Source: an uncultured bacterium (GTDB lineage Bacteria > CALINM01). Taken from it: a stretch of DNA of 57,777 nt. Where the stretch lies: assembly GCA_938045315.1 (NCBI GenBank), contig CALINM010000010.1:1-57777 (forward strand), given 5' to 3'. Position 1 is the stretch's first letter. Each line of letters starts with the position of its first letter. Positions 17,988 through 27,889 of this stretch are shown piece after piece. The position numbers and the translations under genes were made by a program. Below the pieces are notes generated by a model. The model ran no database searches. It was not told the DNA's origin and saw only the letters and a list, made by a program, of their open reading frames with translations.

Positions 17988-19088
17988 TTAATTTATCAAT
18001 GGTTTTTCCACTAAGCTTAGAGTTTTACCCTGGGTATTAGATTTATTGCTTTCTTTGATAAATAGCCTCTTTGCGCCGACGAATGTCTTTTTAAAATATG
18101 GGGAATCTACTGATGATATTATTACACCCTTTTCTTTACTAGCAGCATGAATAAACATATTGTCGCCAATATAAATACCTACATGTCCAATTCTTTTCTT
18201 TCTTTTGAAAAATAATAAGTCTCCCACAGCAAGTTGATCTAAAGGCACTTCAACCCCTAATTCAAACTGCTCCCTTGAAGTTCTTGGTAAGTGTATGTTC
18301 ACCTCATTAAATACCCTTTTTACAAATGCAGAACAATCTATTGACGCTGGATGATTACCACCGTATTTATATGATGCACCAATATAATCTAAAGCAGAAG
18401 CTATTAGTTTATTAACATCCCTATCCGTAAGGGTATATTTTATGTTTTTAAAATCTGTCTCTTTCATTTCCTCATTTACTTCTCTACTTCCTTCCGCAAG
18501 CTTTATTTCATCTTGTTCTTCTTCCATATCATCTTCCATATTATAAATCGAGCTATCCACATCATTTCTTAAAGTATAATCCCCAGGGATTTTATTTTTA
18601 GGTTTATAGGTCAGATAATTTTTCTTTAAAATTAGTTGAGTGCCCACAGTAATGGCATCATTATTAATTTTATTAAGCTTTTTTATTTCTTCGATGCTTA
18701 TACTGTATTTTTTTGAAATGGAGTATAGTGTGTCACCCTTTTTTACAATATAGACTTCTTTTTCACGACTATTTTCAGCAAAAGATTTTGAATTTTGTTT
18801 AGCAGGGATTTTAACGACACTTCCTACTTTTAAGTTTTTTGGATTAATATTTTTATTCATATTCAAAAATTCTTCTAAGGAAACTCCATATGTTTTAGCA
18901 ATCCTGGCAGGTGTATCACCTTTTCTTACTCTATGAACTATAACATTTCCTTTTTGTGTCCCCTTTTTAACCTTTGATACCTCTCTCTTTTTTGCTTTAG
19001 AATTAATCTTATGCTCTACTGGTAAAACTAGAGAAGGTATAAATAAAAAAGAAAAAAATGTTAAAAGGAGAACATTAATTTTTTTCAT
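17988..19088 (-). CDS. Exported LysM-LysM-NlpC/P60 peptidoglycan hydrolase
   Basis: From ATG 19088 the protein is 366 residues. The frame opens further back, but MKKINVLLLTFFSFLFIPS is a good signal peptide. Two LysM domains follow (VHRVRKGDTPARIAKTYGVS at about 50-95 and VYIVKKGDTLYSISKKYSIS at about 110-155). After an acidic linker comes an NlpC/P60 domain at about 225-345. It has the catalytic Cys in ASIDCSAFVKRVF, the first His in RIGHVGIYIGDN and the second in FIHAAS. The predicted activity is D,L-endopeptidase cleavage of stem peptides in the periplasm. It is convergent with the permease pseudogene. Confidence 0.93.
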   Translation of the reverse strand: MKKINVLLLTFFSFLFIPSLVLPVEHKINSKAKKREVSKVKKGTQKGNVIVHRVRKGDTPARIAKTYGVSLEEFLNMNKNINPKNLKVGSVVKIPAKQNSKSFAENSREKEVYIVKKGDTLYSISKKYSISIEEIKKLNKINNDAITVGTQLILKKNYLTYKPKNKIPGDYTLRNDVDSSIYNMEDDMEEEQDEIKLAEGSREVNEEMKETDFKNIKYTLTDRDVNKLIASALDYIGASYKYGGNHPASIDCSAFVKRVFNEVNIHLPRTSREQFELGVEVPLDQLAVGDLLFFKRKKRIGHVGIYIGDNMFIHAASKEKGVIISSVDSPYFKKTFVGAKRLFIKESNKSNTQGKTLSLVEKPLIN

Positions 19089-19232
19089 GATACACACAAT
19101 ACTAAAAAATTGTTTTAAAATCAATAAAAAATCACTCTTTAATTTTAAAAAGGGAAAAAAACTGAATTTAAACATTTAAATAATTTAAAATTGTACACAA
19201 AGGGCAAGAGGAGTTTATCGTTTCTAAGATCA

Positions 19233-19415
19233 TTATTTACCAAATAATACCTTTTTATAAACAAAGCATTGAACACACTTTACTGAAAAATAACTACTAC
19301 GAGATATAGTTTTTACTTTTGTATCATCTATACTTATCACAATATCAGAATCATTAGATATGTTTTCTACTTTTTCTATAACTATTGTTAATGGTGAGAA
19401 ATTTTGATAGAACAT
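19233..19415 (-). CDS. Small unknown ORF, 60 codons
   Basis: A minus-strand frame between ubiE and the NlpC/P60 gene, with ATG at 19415 four bases after a GGGTG. The product is mixed beta-like with a C-x-x-C (KCVQCF) near the C-terminus, and I recognise no family. Another short frame (starting M-I-T-K-K-Q) overlaps its start in a different phase and could be joined by one frameshift, so this may be the remnant of a slightly longer gene. Evidence for real coding is weak. Confidence 0.3.
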   Translation of the reverse strand: MFYQNFSPLTIVIEKVENISNDSDIVISIDDTKVKTISRSSYFSVKCVQCFVYKKVLFGK

Positions 19416-19536
19416 TTTTCACCCACGAGAGTTGTTTTTTTGTTATCATACTTTCTTTTACACCTGCACCTTTATTAATTACTATTTTTTAAGAGCTGCT
19501 TATACTATACATTCAAAGTACTTGGATGAGTTAAAA

Positions 19537-20214
19537 TTAGAACTTATAAGCCTTATGGATGTAAACTGTACCAAAGCTCATGGATTTTTGTTCTATTCCC
19601 ATGAAGCCAGTTTTGATTAATAAATCGGAGAACTCATCGGTTGAAGGAAAATTACAAATAGAATTCCATAAATATTCGTAAGCCTCCTTCTCAGAAAATA
19701 AAGCTGCAATGTTTGGCAAAATATATTTCATGTAGAATGAATAAAAAATTTTAAAAGCTCCTGATGGCAATGAAAATTCAAGAATTACCGCCTTACCACC
19801 CTTTTTCAGAATTCTAAATATTTCTATCAAAGCCTTGTCAATGGAATGCATATTCCTTATACCAAAAGCACAGGTCACAGCATCAAAGGTCTCATCTTTA
19901 AAGGGAAGTTGATAACCTGAACCACAAAGGGGAAAAAATGATTTTTTAGAAAGCTTTTTTTTCGAAATTTTGATCATCTTTAGACTTAAATCCACACCAA
20001 CAACTTTAAATCCTTTTTTGATAATAACTTTAGCGCTATCACCTGTTCCTGTTGCTAAATCGCAAATAATACTTTTTATATCTAAAGGATATAGCGCATT
20101 CAACAGCTCTTTTCTCCAGCAGAAATCCAATCCCAAAGAAAGAAGGTGATTTAAAAAGTCATATTTATTGGCTATGTTATCAAACATAGCCTTAATATTA
20201 TGAGATTCCTGCAT
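19537..20214 (-). CDS. ubiE: Demethylmenaquinone (ubiquinone) methyltransferase
   Basis: Class I SAM methyltransferase of 225 residues that performs the C-methylation in menaquinone or ubiquinone synthesis. It has the family N-terminus MFDNIANKYDFLNHLLSLGLD, SAM motif I ICDLATGTGDSA, the acidic GVDLSLKM and the UbiE/MenG signature DAVTCAFGIRNMHS. An anaerobic-type host makes menaquinone the likely product (menG). It is three bases downstream of the bactofilin gene on the same strand. Confidence 0.94.
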   Translation of the reverse strand: MQESHNIKAMFDNIANKYDFLNHLLSLGLDFCWRKELLNALYPLDIKSIICDLATGTGDSAKVIIKKGFKVVGVDLSLKMIKISKKKLSKKSFFPLCGSGYQLPFKDETFDAVTCAFGIRNMHSIDKALIEIFRILKKGGKAVILEFSLPSGAFKIFYSFYMKYILPNIAALFSEKEAYEYLWNSICNFPSTDEFSDLLIKTGFMGIEQKSMSFGTVYIHKAYKF

Positions 20215-20217
20215 TAA

Positions 20218-20655
20218 CTACACCTTCACAACCTCTTCAAGTTCTTCAGTATTGTTTTGTTCAATAACCTTTTTCGTTATTTCACTCATTTTACAGGTAC
20301 CATTAAAATAGGCACCTTCCTCAATTATAAGTGAAGGTGTAAAAATTTTTCCCTCCACGTCTGCATTATTTTTTAAAATTATCTTTTCGTTTGCAAGAAG
20401 CTCTCCCCGAAATTTGCCAGAAATAACGGCTTTAGCAACCCTACAAACCCCTTTAACAATACCATTTTCACCAAGCATTAATGTATCATTTCCTTCTACC
20501 TCTCCCTCCACTACGCCGTCAATTCTCAATGTGCCCTGAAAAATTATTTTACCTTTAAATTCTGTACCCATTCCCAGAAAAGTAAGCACCTCTACTGACT
20601 GTTTTGGTTTCTCGTTGTTTATACTAGCTTTGTCCTGTTTTTTTTGATTAAACAT
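20218..20655 (-). CDS. Bactofilin (polymerising cytoskeletal protein)
   Basis: A 145-residue protein with a central beta-helical bactofilin domain (DUF583) from about 25 to 120. It is marked by repeating GTLRIDGVVEGEVEG and VISGKFRGELLANEKIIL-type turns, with charged flexible ends. Bactofilins form nucleotide-free filaments on the inner membrane and position cell-wall enzymes. The neighbouring LysM-NlpC/P60 hydrolase, two genes downstream on the same strand, is a plausible functional partner. That link is inferred from position only. Confidence 0.93.
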   Translation of the reverse strand: MFNQKKQDKASINNEKPKQSVEVLTFLGMGTEFKGKIIFQGTLRIDGVVEGEVEGNDTLMLGENGIVKGVCRVAKAVISGKFRGELLANEKIILKNNADVEGKIFTPSLIIEEGAYFNGTCKMSEITKKVIEQNNTEELEEVVKV

Positions 20656-20667
20656 TTCGAACTCCTT

Positions 20668-21639
20668 TTAAAATTTTGCAATATATTCTCCCACAACATA
20701 ATTTTTTGAGTTTTTAACTGTTAAATGCCAGTATTTTTTTAATGCTTCAAACTCATTTTCCCTGATCCATTCAATTTTTTTTAAAATATAAAGTAACATC
20801 AAGTACATGGGTTTCACACTTCCATCCTCTATTTTCAACGCCAGCCCCTCTTTTGTGATATTGTTAAAACCAGCATATACGCCATCAGCACCTATCTTAA
20901 TAAAAATTCGACCATTGGTTAATTCTATGATTTCAGAACATAATCTATCGTTACCTGCTATCATCAGGGGGTGTTTTATGACAGATTTAATTAATTTCAA
21001 AAGATAAGGTTCGTTTGAAATGGAAAGGTTTTTATAACCTACCGCAAGATTTTTAAGGGGCATAAAAAAAACAGGAGCTCCACAGCCATCAACTACAGTT
21101 TTTATCTGATTTTCTTCCATCTCGGTAAATTGTGACACGGTTCTTAAAATTTCTTTCTGGAATGGATGCTCAAAGTGGAGATAGTTTTCAAGGCTATATT
21201 TTTTAGCCTTACAGGCAAGGAGCATTCCTGCATGTTTTGCCGAGCAATTATGATATATTGCAAGGGGTGGTTGACCTTCTTTTTTTAATTTTTCTGCAGT
21301 TGCTTTATGGCTTGGGTACTGTATACCACATTGAAGAAAGCTTTCATCCAAACCACCTTTGTTAAGAATGCTTCTTACTATCTCAACCTGAAAAGGTTCA
21401 GCGTTTATCGAACCAGTTAGTATGGCAACTTCTTTGTCATTCAGTCCGAAATGTTCAACTATACCTGCTCTTAAAGCGGTTATTGCCTGAAATGGCTTGG
21501 CAGACGATCTGAGACATGTTAGAAAGTTTATGTCTCCCCTTTCAAAGATGGTATTCCCCTCTTTATCTACTAAAACTATGTGAAATCTGTGAATACATTC
21601 TGGATACCCTCCTCGAGTAACTATAACCATTGCTTCCAT
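20668..21639 (-). CDS. L-asparaginase II family protein
   Basis: A 323-residue member of the asparaginase II (pfam06089) family, distinct from AnsA/AnsB. Conserved blocks are VTRGGYPECIHRFHIVLVD at the N-terminus, LRSSAKPFQAI near residue 45, HNCSAKHAGML near 130, DGCGAPVFFMPL near 185 and KIGADGVYAGF near 245. The start is chosen as ATG 21639; a TTG six bases upstream is possible. It overlaps the 3' end of alaS with no gap, so the two are co-transcribed. The presumed reaction is asparagine hydrolysis to aspartate. Confidence 0.88.
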   Translation of the reverse strand: MEAMVIVTRGGYPECIHRFHIVLVDKEGNTIFERGDINFLTCLRSSAKPFQAITALRAGIVEHFGLNDKEVAILTGSINAEPFQVEIVRSILNKGGLDESFLQCGIQYPSHKATAEKLKKEGQPPLAIYHNCSAKHAGMLLACKAKKYSLENYLHFEHPFQKEILRTVSQFTEMEENQIKTVVDGCGAPVFFMPLKNLAVGYKNLSISNEPYLLKLIKSVIKHPLMIAGNDRLCSEIIELTNGRIFIKIGADGVYAGFNNITKEGLALKIEDGSVKPMYLMLLYILKKIEWIRENEFEALKKYWHLTVKNSKNYVVGEYIAKF

Positions 21640-21641
21640 AC

Positions 21642-24269
21642 TCAACTTTGCTCCATTGTACGGAAAAAAACATCCATTACATCTTTTGAATTAATATCGC
21701 ATGAAAAGCCACCCTGAGCTAATCCTTTTTTCCCACCACCCCTGCCACCAACTGATTTCATTATAGTCTGCAGTATTTTACCAGCATCATACTTCTCTGT
21801 AAGCTCATGGGGGACAAAGAGAAGACAGCCTTTTTTTTCTTCCATCAAACCAATTATAAATATTATCGAATTATGATGCTTATTTTTAACATTATCTAAA
21901 ACAGCCCTCATTTCATCACTATCATTTACCTTTATCTCCACTGTAACTACGCTAATACCACTGGGTAATTTTTTTTCCTTCAACCCCTCCTCAAGTTCAT
22001 ATTTTAAAAGCCTTGTTCGTAAATATTCAACTTCACTTTCAAGTTCTTTCTCCCTCTTCAATATTTTTTCTAATTTTGTTTCCAGTTCTAAAGGATTGCT
22101 TTTAAGCATATTCGCAAATTTTTCAACTAATCTCTCTTTTTCTTTTACAAATCTAAGTCCCGCTAACCCTGCGCAGGCCTCTATGCGTCTTATACCTGAT
22201 GCAACACTTTCCTCAGAAACAATCTTAAAAACACCAATATTGCCTGTATATTTCTGGTGAGTTCCCCCACATAATTCTTTACTCACTCCCTCTATTTCCA
22301 CCAGTCTAACAACATCCCCATATTTTTCACCAAAGATTGCCATTGCACCCCTTTTTATTGCTTCATCATAGGGCAAAAAACTAATTTCTACTTTTCTATT
22401 CTCCCTGATCCACTGGTTTATAATCTCCTCAATATTATCTAATTCTTCCCCTGTAACCTGTGTAAAATGCGTAAAATCGAATCTCAATCTTTCGGGGGTA
22501 ACCAAGCTTCCAGCCTGTTTTACATGAGAACCAAGTATTTTCTGTAAAGCTGCCTGAAGCAGGTGGGTAGCAGTATGATGTGACATTGTGTTATCTCGTA
22601 AATCATCTTTAACCCTTAAAATGCATAAGGTCCCTTCTTTTACTATCCCCTTAATAACTTTTCCCCGATGAATTATTAAATCATTAAATTTTTTTGTATC
22701 CTTCACTTCAAAGATGAAATTTTTCGATTCAATAGTACCCACATCCCCAACCTGTCCACCCGATTCACCATAAAATGGGGTTTTATCTGTTATAATTTCT
22801 CCTTCTTCACCTTCCATAATTTCCCTTGTTATAGATCCATTTTGTATCAGTTTTATTATCTTTCCTTCGCCCATAAGGGAGTCATACCCAATGAAGCTCA
22901 CTTTTATTTCCTGTGAAAGCATTTTATAAAGGGTATCTATCGCTTCTTCTTCACCTTTCCAGTGTTTTCTTGCATTTTCCCTTTGTTTCTCCATACATTT
23001 TTCAAACTCTTCCATGTTGACCTGTATTTGTTGTTCCCTTAATATGTCTTGAGTAAGATCAATAGGAAATCCGTAAGTATCGTATAATTTAAAGGCAATC
23101 TCTCCCGAAAAGACCTTTTCTCCCTTAAGCTTCATCTTTTCCAGATGCTCATTAAGTATTTTTAATCCACTATCAAGTGTTTCAAAGAAGCGTTCCTCTT
23201 CATTTAATACAACCTTTTTTACTAGCTCTCTCGAATCAATAAGTTCAGGATACGCATCTTTCATAACATTTACTACCTCTTCTGTAAGATTAAAAAGTAT
23301 TGGTTTATCAAAACCAAGCATTTTTACATGTCTTATCGCCCTGCGCATTATTCTCCGTAAAACATATCCTCTACCTTCGTTTGAGGGAAAGACACCATCG
23401 GAAATAAGAAAGGTCATTGCCCGAATATGGTCAGCTATAACTCTCAAATGAATATCTACCTTTCTTTCTTTACCATACTCAACCTTTGCAATACTTGCCA
23501 TCTTTTCTATATAGGGGAATAAAAGATCTGTCTCAAAATTGGTCTTTTTTCCCTGTATAATTGCCGTTATCCTTTCGAGACCCATACCAGTATCTATACT
23601 TGGATTGGGTAGCGGCTGGAGAGTACCATCTTTCAATTTATTGTATTGCATAAACACCAGGTTCCATAACTCAAGAAATCTGTCACAATCACAACCGATC
23701 TTGCAATCCTTACTTCCACATCCTACATCTTCTCCCTGATCGATAATTATCTCAGAACAGGGGCCACATGGACCCTCATCACCCATTGCCCAAAAATTAT
23801 CCTTTTCTCCAAGCCTAACTATTCTATCTGGTTTGACATCCGCTACTTTTTGCCAGAGCTCAAAGGCTTCATCATCATCCTTGTAAATTGTTACCCACAA
23901 TTTTTCCTTTGGTAGTCCCATTTCTCGTGTTAAAAAATCCCAACCATAAAAGATTGCTTCTCTTTTAAAGTAATCTCCAAAAGAAAAATTACCTAACATT
24001 TCAAAAAATGTATGGTGTCTTGCTGTGTATCCTACATTTTCAAGGTCGTTATGCTTCCCCCCTGCTCTAACACATTTCTGAACACTGCACGCCCTTTTGT
24101 ATGGCCTTTTCTCAATACCAAGAAAACAATCTTTAAATTGGTTCATACCTGCATTAGTGAAAAGAAGAGTGGGGTCATTTTTGGGTACAAGGCTTGAACT
24201 TTTTACTACTTGATGATGATGTCCTGCAAAATAATCAAGAAATTTTTTCCTAATCTCACTACCTTTCAT
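21642..24269 (-). CDS. alaS: Alanyl-tRNA synthetase
   Basis: An 875-residue class II synthetase. The catalytic core starts MKGSEIRKKFLDYFAGHHHQ and includes HHTFFEMLGNFSFGDYFKRE. The editing domain has the zinc/hydrolysis motif HHTATHLLQAAL and the Cys-containing CGGTHQKYTGNIGVF. The C-terminal C-Ala domain ends with GGRGGGKKGLAQGG. I chose ATG 24269, which overlaps the recX stop, because the product then begins as in other AlaS. An in-frame ATG lies 12 bases upstream. The gene is downstream of recA-pilT-recX in the same orientation. Confidence 0.97.
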   Translation of the reverse strand: MKGSEIRKKFLDYFAGHHHQVVKSSSLVPKNDPTLLFTNAGMNQFKDCFLGIEKRPYKRACSVQKCVRAGGKHNDLENVGYTARHHTFFEMLGNFSFGDYFKREAIFYGWDFLTREMGLPKEKLWVTIYKDDDEAFELWQKVADVKPDRIVRLGEKDNFWAMGDEGPCGPCSEIIIDQGEDVGCGSKDCKIGCDCDRFLELWNLVFMQYNKLKDGTLQPLPNPSIDTGMGLERITAIIQGKKTNFETDLLFPYIEKMASIAKVEYGKERKVDIHLRVIADHIRAMTFLISDGVFPSNEGRGYVLRRIMRRAIRHVKMLGFDKPILFNLTEEVVNVMKDAYPELIDSRELVKKVVLNEEERFFETLDSGLKILNEHLEKMKLKGEKVFSGEIAFKLYDTYGFPIDLTQDILREQQIQVNMEEFEKCMEKQRENARKHWKGEEEAIDTLYKMLSQEIKVSFIGYDSLMGEGKIIKLIQNGSITREIMEGEEGEIITDKTPFYGESGGQVGDVGTIESKNFIFEVKDTKKFNDLIIHRGKVIKGIVKEGTLCILRVKDDLRDNTMSHHTATHLLQAALQKILGSHVKQAGSLVTPERLRFDFTHFTQVTGEELDNIEEIINQWIRENRKVEISFLPYDEAIKRGAMAIFGEKYGDVVRLVEIEGVSKELCGGTHQKYTGNIGVFKIVSEESVASGIRRIEACAGLAGLRFVKEKERLVEKFANMLKSNPLELETKLEKILKREKELESEVEYLRTRLLKYELEEGLKEKKLPSGISVVTVEIKVNDSDEMRAVLDNVKNKHHNSIIFIIGLMEEKKGCLLFVPHELTEKYDAGKILQTIMKSVGGRGGGKKGLAQGGFSCDINSKDVMDVFFRTMEQS

Positions 24270-24742
24270 AGTTCTGACCATCCTTTTAAAAATTCTGTTA
24301 TGTCTTCTGCCATAAATCCCTTGCTTAAAAGGTAATTATACATTTTTCTGAAGGTTTTTAAATCCCTAATTTTTTCATTACCCATTCTCTTTAAATACCA
24401 CTTTTTTAAATCTCTGTCATCATATTTAACATCAATATTTGTGCAGGAGAATCCCCTTTTTGTTAGATAATTATAAATATAGCGAGGGCCATAACCTTTA
24501 GCTTTAAGTTGTTCTATGACAATTTGAGAATTTTTTCTATCGTTCAAATAATCATAATACTTTAGTTTTTTCATTACTTTTTCAATGTTATCAGTATCCT
24601 GTGAATATTTTTTTTGAAGCTTTGTTAAAAGCTCCCTCTCTGAATAAATGCGCTTGCTCAAAAGAAAGCAAGCATAATCCCAGATTAGAATCTCTCGATC
24701 TTTGCTGGAGATTCCTCTTCTGTTTGAGCTTCTTTCTGCCAT
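24266..24742 (-). CDS. recX: RecX regulatory protein
   Basis: A 158-residue, mostly helical protein with the RecX three-helix repeats (ACFLLSKRIYSERELLTKLQ ... VMKKLKYYDYLNDRKNSQIV ... QLKAKGYGPRYIYNYLTKRG). RecX modulates RecA filaments. Its 5' end overlaps pilT by 58 bases from the ATG at 24742; a later start inside the frame is possible. It follows recA with pilT inserted between them, while the usual order is recA-recX. Its stop overlaps the alaS ATG. Confidence 0.88.
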   Translation of the reverse strand: MAERSSNRRGISSKDREILIWDYACFLLSKRIYSERELLTKLQKKYSQDTDNIEKVMKKLKYYDYLNDRKNSQIVIEQLKAKGYGPRYIYNYLTKRGFSCTNIDVKYDDRDLKKWYLKRMGNEKIRDLKTFRKMYNYLLSKGFMAEDITEFLKGWSEL

Positions 24743-25842
24743 TGAGTTTTATCTGAAGAGGTATCAATACCACTCATTGCAAGGGCAAAATCTGAGGGAC
24801 TTGTGGCATTTTTTAGACCCTCTTCATAGGTTATAAGTTTTTTCTTACAGAGGTCAAGAAGGCTTTGATCAAAGGTTTGCATACCATATACTGAATGTCC
24901 TTCAGAAATTGCTTGTCTTATTAACTTTGTTTTGTCTGGATCTTCTATATATTCTTTGATCCTGTTTGTGGCAATCAATATCTCCACAGCGGGAACTCTT
25001 CCCTTACCATCAATCCTTGGGACAAGCCTTTGTGATATTACTGCCTTTAATGTGGATGCAAGCTGGTATCTAATCTGCTGCTGTTGATGGGGTGGAAAAA
25101 TTCCAATTATTCTATTTACCGTCTCAGTTGCATCTAAAGTATGAAGGGTACTTAAAACTAAATGTCCAGTCTCTGCCGCAGTAAGAGCAATCTCAATGGT
25201 TTCCATATCTCTCATTTCACCTACAAAGATAACATCAGGATCCTGTCTTAAAGCTGCTCTTAATGCATTACTAAAGGATAGGGTATCAAAACCAACCTCC
25301 CTTTGATTAATGAGGCATTTGTGATCTCTGAAAAGAAACTCAATAGGATCTTCAATTGTTATTATATTATAGTTAAAATTATTGTTCATGAAATCAATCA
25401 TAGATGCAAGGGTAGTAGATTTACCTGAACCTGTGGTCCCTGTAACAAGTATTAGCCCTCTTCTTTCACAGGCTATTTTTTCAAGAATCGTAGGCAAATT
25501 TAATTCTCTGATAGTTTTTATATTAAATGGGATTGCTCTCATGACAGCACATGGTGAGCCTCTTTGTTTATAAAGATTGACTCTGAATCTTCCAACACCG
25601 GGGACACTATAGGCAAAATCTAAATCCATTCTTTTGTTAAATTCTTCTTTTTGTTTTTCTGTGAGCATGCTAAAAAGCATCTCACTTGCTTCTTGAAAGT
25701 TTAAAACTGGAGCATTCTTCAAACTCGTTAGCCTTTCATCAATTCTAAAAATTGGAGCTTTACCTGGTTTTAAATGCACATCAGAAGCCCCAATTTTGAC
25801 GGCAATTTTCAAAATTTCATCAAGCTTATCTTTTGAGCTCAA
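24685..25842 (-). CDS. pilT: Type IV pilus retraction ATPase PilT
   Basis: A 385-residue secretion ATPase. The N-terminal PAS-like domain begins with [19 protein letters not shown]. Walker A is [18 protein letters not shown] at about residue 135. The Asp box and Walker B are in [12 protein letters not shown], and the His box is in [12 protein letters not shown]. The PilT-specific C-terminal element reads [20 protein letters not shown]. It powers pilus retraction and DNA uptake, which fits the minor pilins, PilY1 and ComEC elsewhere in the window. It overlaps recA by four bases. Confidence 0.96.
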   Translation of the reverse strand: MSSKDKLDEILKIAVKIGASDVHLKPGKAPIFRIDERLTSLKNAPVLNFQEASEMLFSMLTEKQKEEFNKRMDLDFAYSVPGVGRFRVNLYKQRGSPCAVMRAIPFNIKTIRELNLPTILEKIACERRGLILVTGTTGSGKSTTLASMIDFMNNNFNYNIITIEDPIEFLFRDHKCLINQREVGFDTLSFSNALRAALRQDPDVIFVGEMRDMETIEIALTAAETGHLVLSTLHTLDATETVNRIIGIFPPHQQQQIRYQLASTLKAVISQRLVPRIDGKGRVPAVEILIATNRIKEYIEDPDKTKLIRQAISEGHSVYGMQTFDQSLLDLCKKKLITYEEGLKNATSPSDFALAMSGIDTSSDKTQWQKEAQTEEESPAKIERF

Positions 25843-26849
25843 CTTTCACTCCTTTTTTGAAGCCCGTATTTTTCAAAAATTATATTTTCAATCTCAACAA
25901 GCCTATCAGGATGTTCTTTTAAGTATTGTTTTGCATTTTCTTTACCCTGACCTATTCTTTCGCCCTTATATGAGTACCAGGCTCCACTTTTTTCTATAAT
26001 CCCAAGTTCTGACCCTATGTCTATAACTTCTCCTTCCCTCGAAATCCCCACACCGTAAAGAATATCAAATTCCGCCTCTCTAAAAGGTGGTGCTACTTTA
26101 TTTTTTACAATCTTAACCTTTGTCCTTGTTCCAATTTTATCATTACCCTCTTTTATAGGTCCTACAGGTCTTATATCCATTCTCACTGAAGCATAAAATT
26201 TCAAAGCATAACCACCCGTTGTTGTTTCTGGATTGCCAAAAAATACTCCTATTTTCATACGAATCTGGTTTGTAAAAATGACTGTAGTTCCTGATTTTGA
26301 TATATTTGCTGTCAATTTCCTGAGTGCTTGAGACATAAGCCTTGCCTGAAGGCCCATATGGGCATCACCCATTTCTCCCTCAATTTCTGCCTTAGGGACT
26401 AAAGCAGCAACAGAATCTATTACAATAACATCTACTGCATTACTTCTAACTAAGTAATCTGCTATTTCTAATGCCTGTTCCCCAGTATCGGGCTGAGATA
26501 TTAAAAGGTCATCAGTGTTAACCCCCAAAGAGCGTGCATAGTTAACATCAAGAGCATGTTCGGCATCGATGAATGCTGCAATTCCACCTTTCTTCTGGGC
26601 TTCTGCAATGATGTGAAGACACAAAGTTGTTTTGCCAGATGATTCTGGACCATAAATTTCAATAATCCTGCCCCTTGGTACACCACCAACACCCAAGGCA
26701 ACATCTAAACCAATAGATCCAGTGGATATAACATCTATTGCTTCCTGTTTTTTCTCACCCAATCTCATTATGGAACCTTTTCCAAACTGTTTTTCTATTT
26801 GAGAAAGGGTTATCTCCAGAGCTTTTGCTTTCTGATTATCTATAACCAT
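25839..26849 (-). CDS. recA: Recombinase RecA
   Basis: A 336-residue strand-exchange protein. Seen in order are [12 protein letters not shown], Walker [32 protein letters not shown], Walker [20 protein letters not shown], the L2 loop element [20 protein letters not shown] and the acidic-poor C-terminus. It heads the recA-pilT-recX-alaS-asparaginase run on the minus strand, with the sigma-32 gene divergent. The promoter is visible upstream (see separate entry). No LexA box of the GAAC-N4-GTTC or CTG-N10-CAG type was found. Confidence 0.98.
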   Translation of the reverse strand: MVIDNQKAKALEITLSQIEKQFGKGSIMRLGEKKQEAIDVISTGSIGLDVALGVGGVPRGRIIEIYGPESSGKTTLCLHIIAEAQKKGGIAAFIDAEHALDVNYARSLGVNTDDLLISQPDTGEQALEIADYLVRSNAVDVIVIDSVAALVPKAEIEGEMGDAHMGLQARLMSQALRKLTANISKSGTTVIFTNQIRMKIGVFFGNPETTTGGYALKFYASVRMDIRPVGPIKEGNDKIGTRTKVKIVKNKVAPPFREAEFDILYGVGISREGEVIDIGSELGIIEKSGAWYSYKGERIGQGKENAKQYLKEHPDRLVEIENIIFEKYGLQKRSES

Positions 26850-26873
26850 ATTAACCCCCTGTTTTTAAATTAA

Positions 26874-26902
26874 ATTTTATCTTTTTTGCTTTAAATTGTC
26901 TA
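26874..26902 (-). promoter_or_regulatory. Sigma-70 type promoter of recA
   Basis: On the minus strand, TAGACA (-35, 26897-26902) and TAAAAT (-10, 26874-26879) are separated by exactly 17 bases. They match the consensus at five of six positions each. The predicted start is about 20 bases before the recA ATG, with AGGGGG as ribosome-binding site. Confidence 0.6.
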
Positions 26903-26932
26903 TAATAAGATGAGAAAGAAAAACATGTGGGG

Positions 26933-26961
26933 TTGACAAACCCAAAGTCGTAGATTATATT
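26933..26961 (+). promoter_or_regulatory. Strong sigma-70 promoter of the sigma-32 gene
   Basis: A perfect -35 TTGACA (26933-26938), a 17-base spacer and -10 TATATT (26956-26961) point toward the sigma-32 gene. The predicted start falls inside the first arm of the CIRCE element described next, so bound HrcA would block initiation. Confidence 0.75.
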
Positions 26962-26965
26962 AAAA

Positions 26966-26992
26966 TTAGCACTCTAATACTTTAAGTGCTAA
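26966..26992 (+). promoter_or_regulatory. CIRCE operator (HrcA binding site)
   Basis: The 27 bases read TTAGCACTC, nine bases, then AAGTGCTAA. This is the CIRCE inverted repeat with a single change in the second arm (A for G). HrcA binds CIRCE and represses heat-shock genes such as groESL and dnaK. Here it lies between the -10 and the ribosome-binding site of the sigma-32 gene. Confidence 0.88.
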
Positions 26993-27008
26993 TTTTAGGA
27001 GGCTAAAT

Positions 27009-27866
27009 TTGACAAAAGAAATACAGGTTTATAAACCAACAGAATTAGAGCTTTATCTTAAGGAGATTCAATCTTACCCTGTATTGACGCCAGAGGAAGA
27101 AAGAAGAATTGCTATCAAATATTATGAAACTAAAGATTTAGATTTAGCTAAAACTCTTGTTACTGCTAATTTGAGATTTGTAGTTAAAATAGCCAACGAA
27201 TATTCTGGATATGGCTTTAACATTATGGATCTTATACAGGAAGGTACAATTGGATTAATGATGGCTGTTAAAAAATTCAATCCCTACAAAAACTACAGAC
27301 TAATATCTTATGCTGTTTGGTGGATCAGGGCTTATATTCAGGCATATATAATGAATAATTACAGTCTAATAAAAGTCGGTACTACTCAAAACCAAAGAAA
27401 ACTCTTTTATAATTTAGGTAAAATAAAAAGAGAATTGGAACAAAAAAATATTGAAGGTCCTACCATAGAGGCAATAGCAGAAATTCTTGACGTTAAACCT
27501 GTGGAAGTTTCCGAAATGGAAATGAGACTTTCTGGTAGAGATTTTTCCTTAGAATACACAAATTACGATAGTGATCAGCAACTTCTTGATATTATACCAG
27601 ATACCAGAGAAAATTATGTAGAAAAAATAGAAGAAGAAGATGAGAAGATCCACAATGCAAAACTTATAAAAGAAGCCTTATCAAAACTCACTGAAAAAGA
27701 AAGATATGTAATAGAAAAAAGGATCCTCGATGAGAACCCAAAGACCTTGCAGGAAATAGGAGATGACCTGGGGATTACAAGAGAGAGGGTAAGACAAATA
27801 GAAGAAAAGGCTTTAAAAAAGCTAAAACTTTTACTTTCTGAAAAACAAGATCTTATTATAAACTGA
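27009..27866 (+). CDS. rpoH: Heat-shock sigma factor RpoH (sigma-32)
   Basis: A 285-residue sigma factor with regions 1.2 (PTELELYLKEIQSYPVLTPEEE), 2.1-2.4 (TANLRFVVKIANEYSGYG ... SYAVWWIRAYIQAYI), 3 and 4 (LQEIGDDLGITRERVRQIEEKAL). The RpoH box NQRKLFYNLGKIKREL just after region 2.4 separates it from housekeeping and stationary-phase sigmas. The start is TTG 27009 with a very strong TTTAGGAGG. A sigma-70 promoter and CIRCE operator upstream place it under HrcA control, so heat would raise sigma-32 through loss of HrcA repression. It is divergent from recA. Confidence 0.93.
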   Translation: MTKEIQVYKPTELELYLKEIQSYPVLTPEEERRIAIKYYETKDLDLAKTLVTANLRFVVKIANEYSGYGFNIMDLIQEGTIGLMMAVKKFNPYKNYRLISYAVWWIRAYIQAYIMNNYSLIKVGTTQNQRKLFYNLGKIKRELEQKNIEGPTIEAIAEILDVKPVEVSEMEMRLSGRDFSLEYTNYDSDQQLLDIIPDTRENYVEKIEEEDEKIHNAKLIKEALSKLTEKERYVIEKRILDENPKTLQEIGDDLGITRERVRQIEEKALKKLKLLLSEKQDLIIN

Positions 27867-27889
27867 TTTTTTTTATATACTATTTTTTA

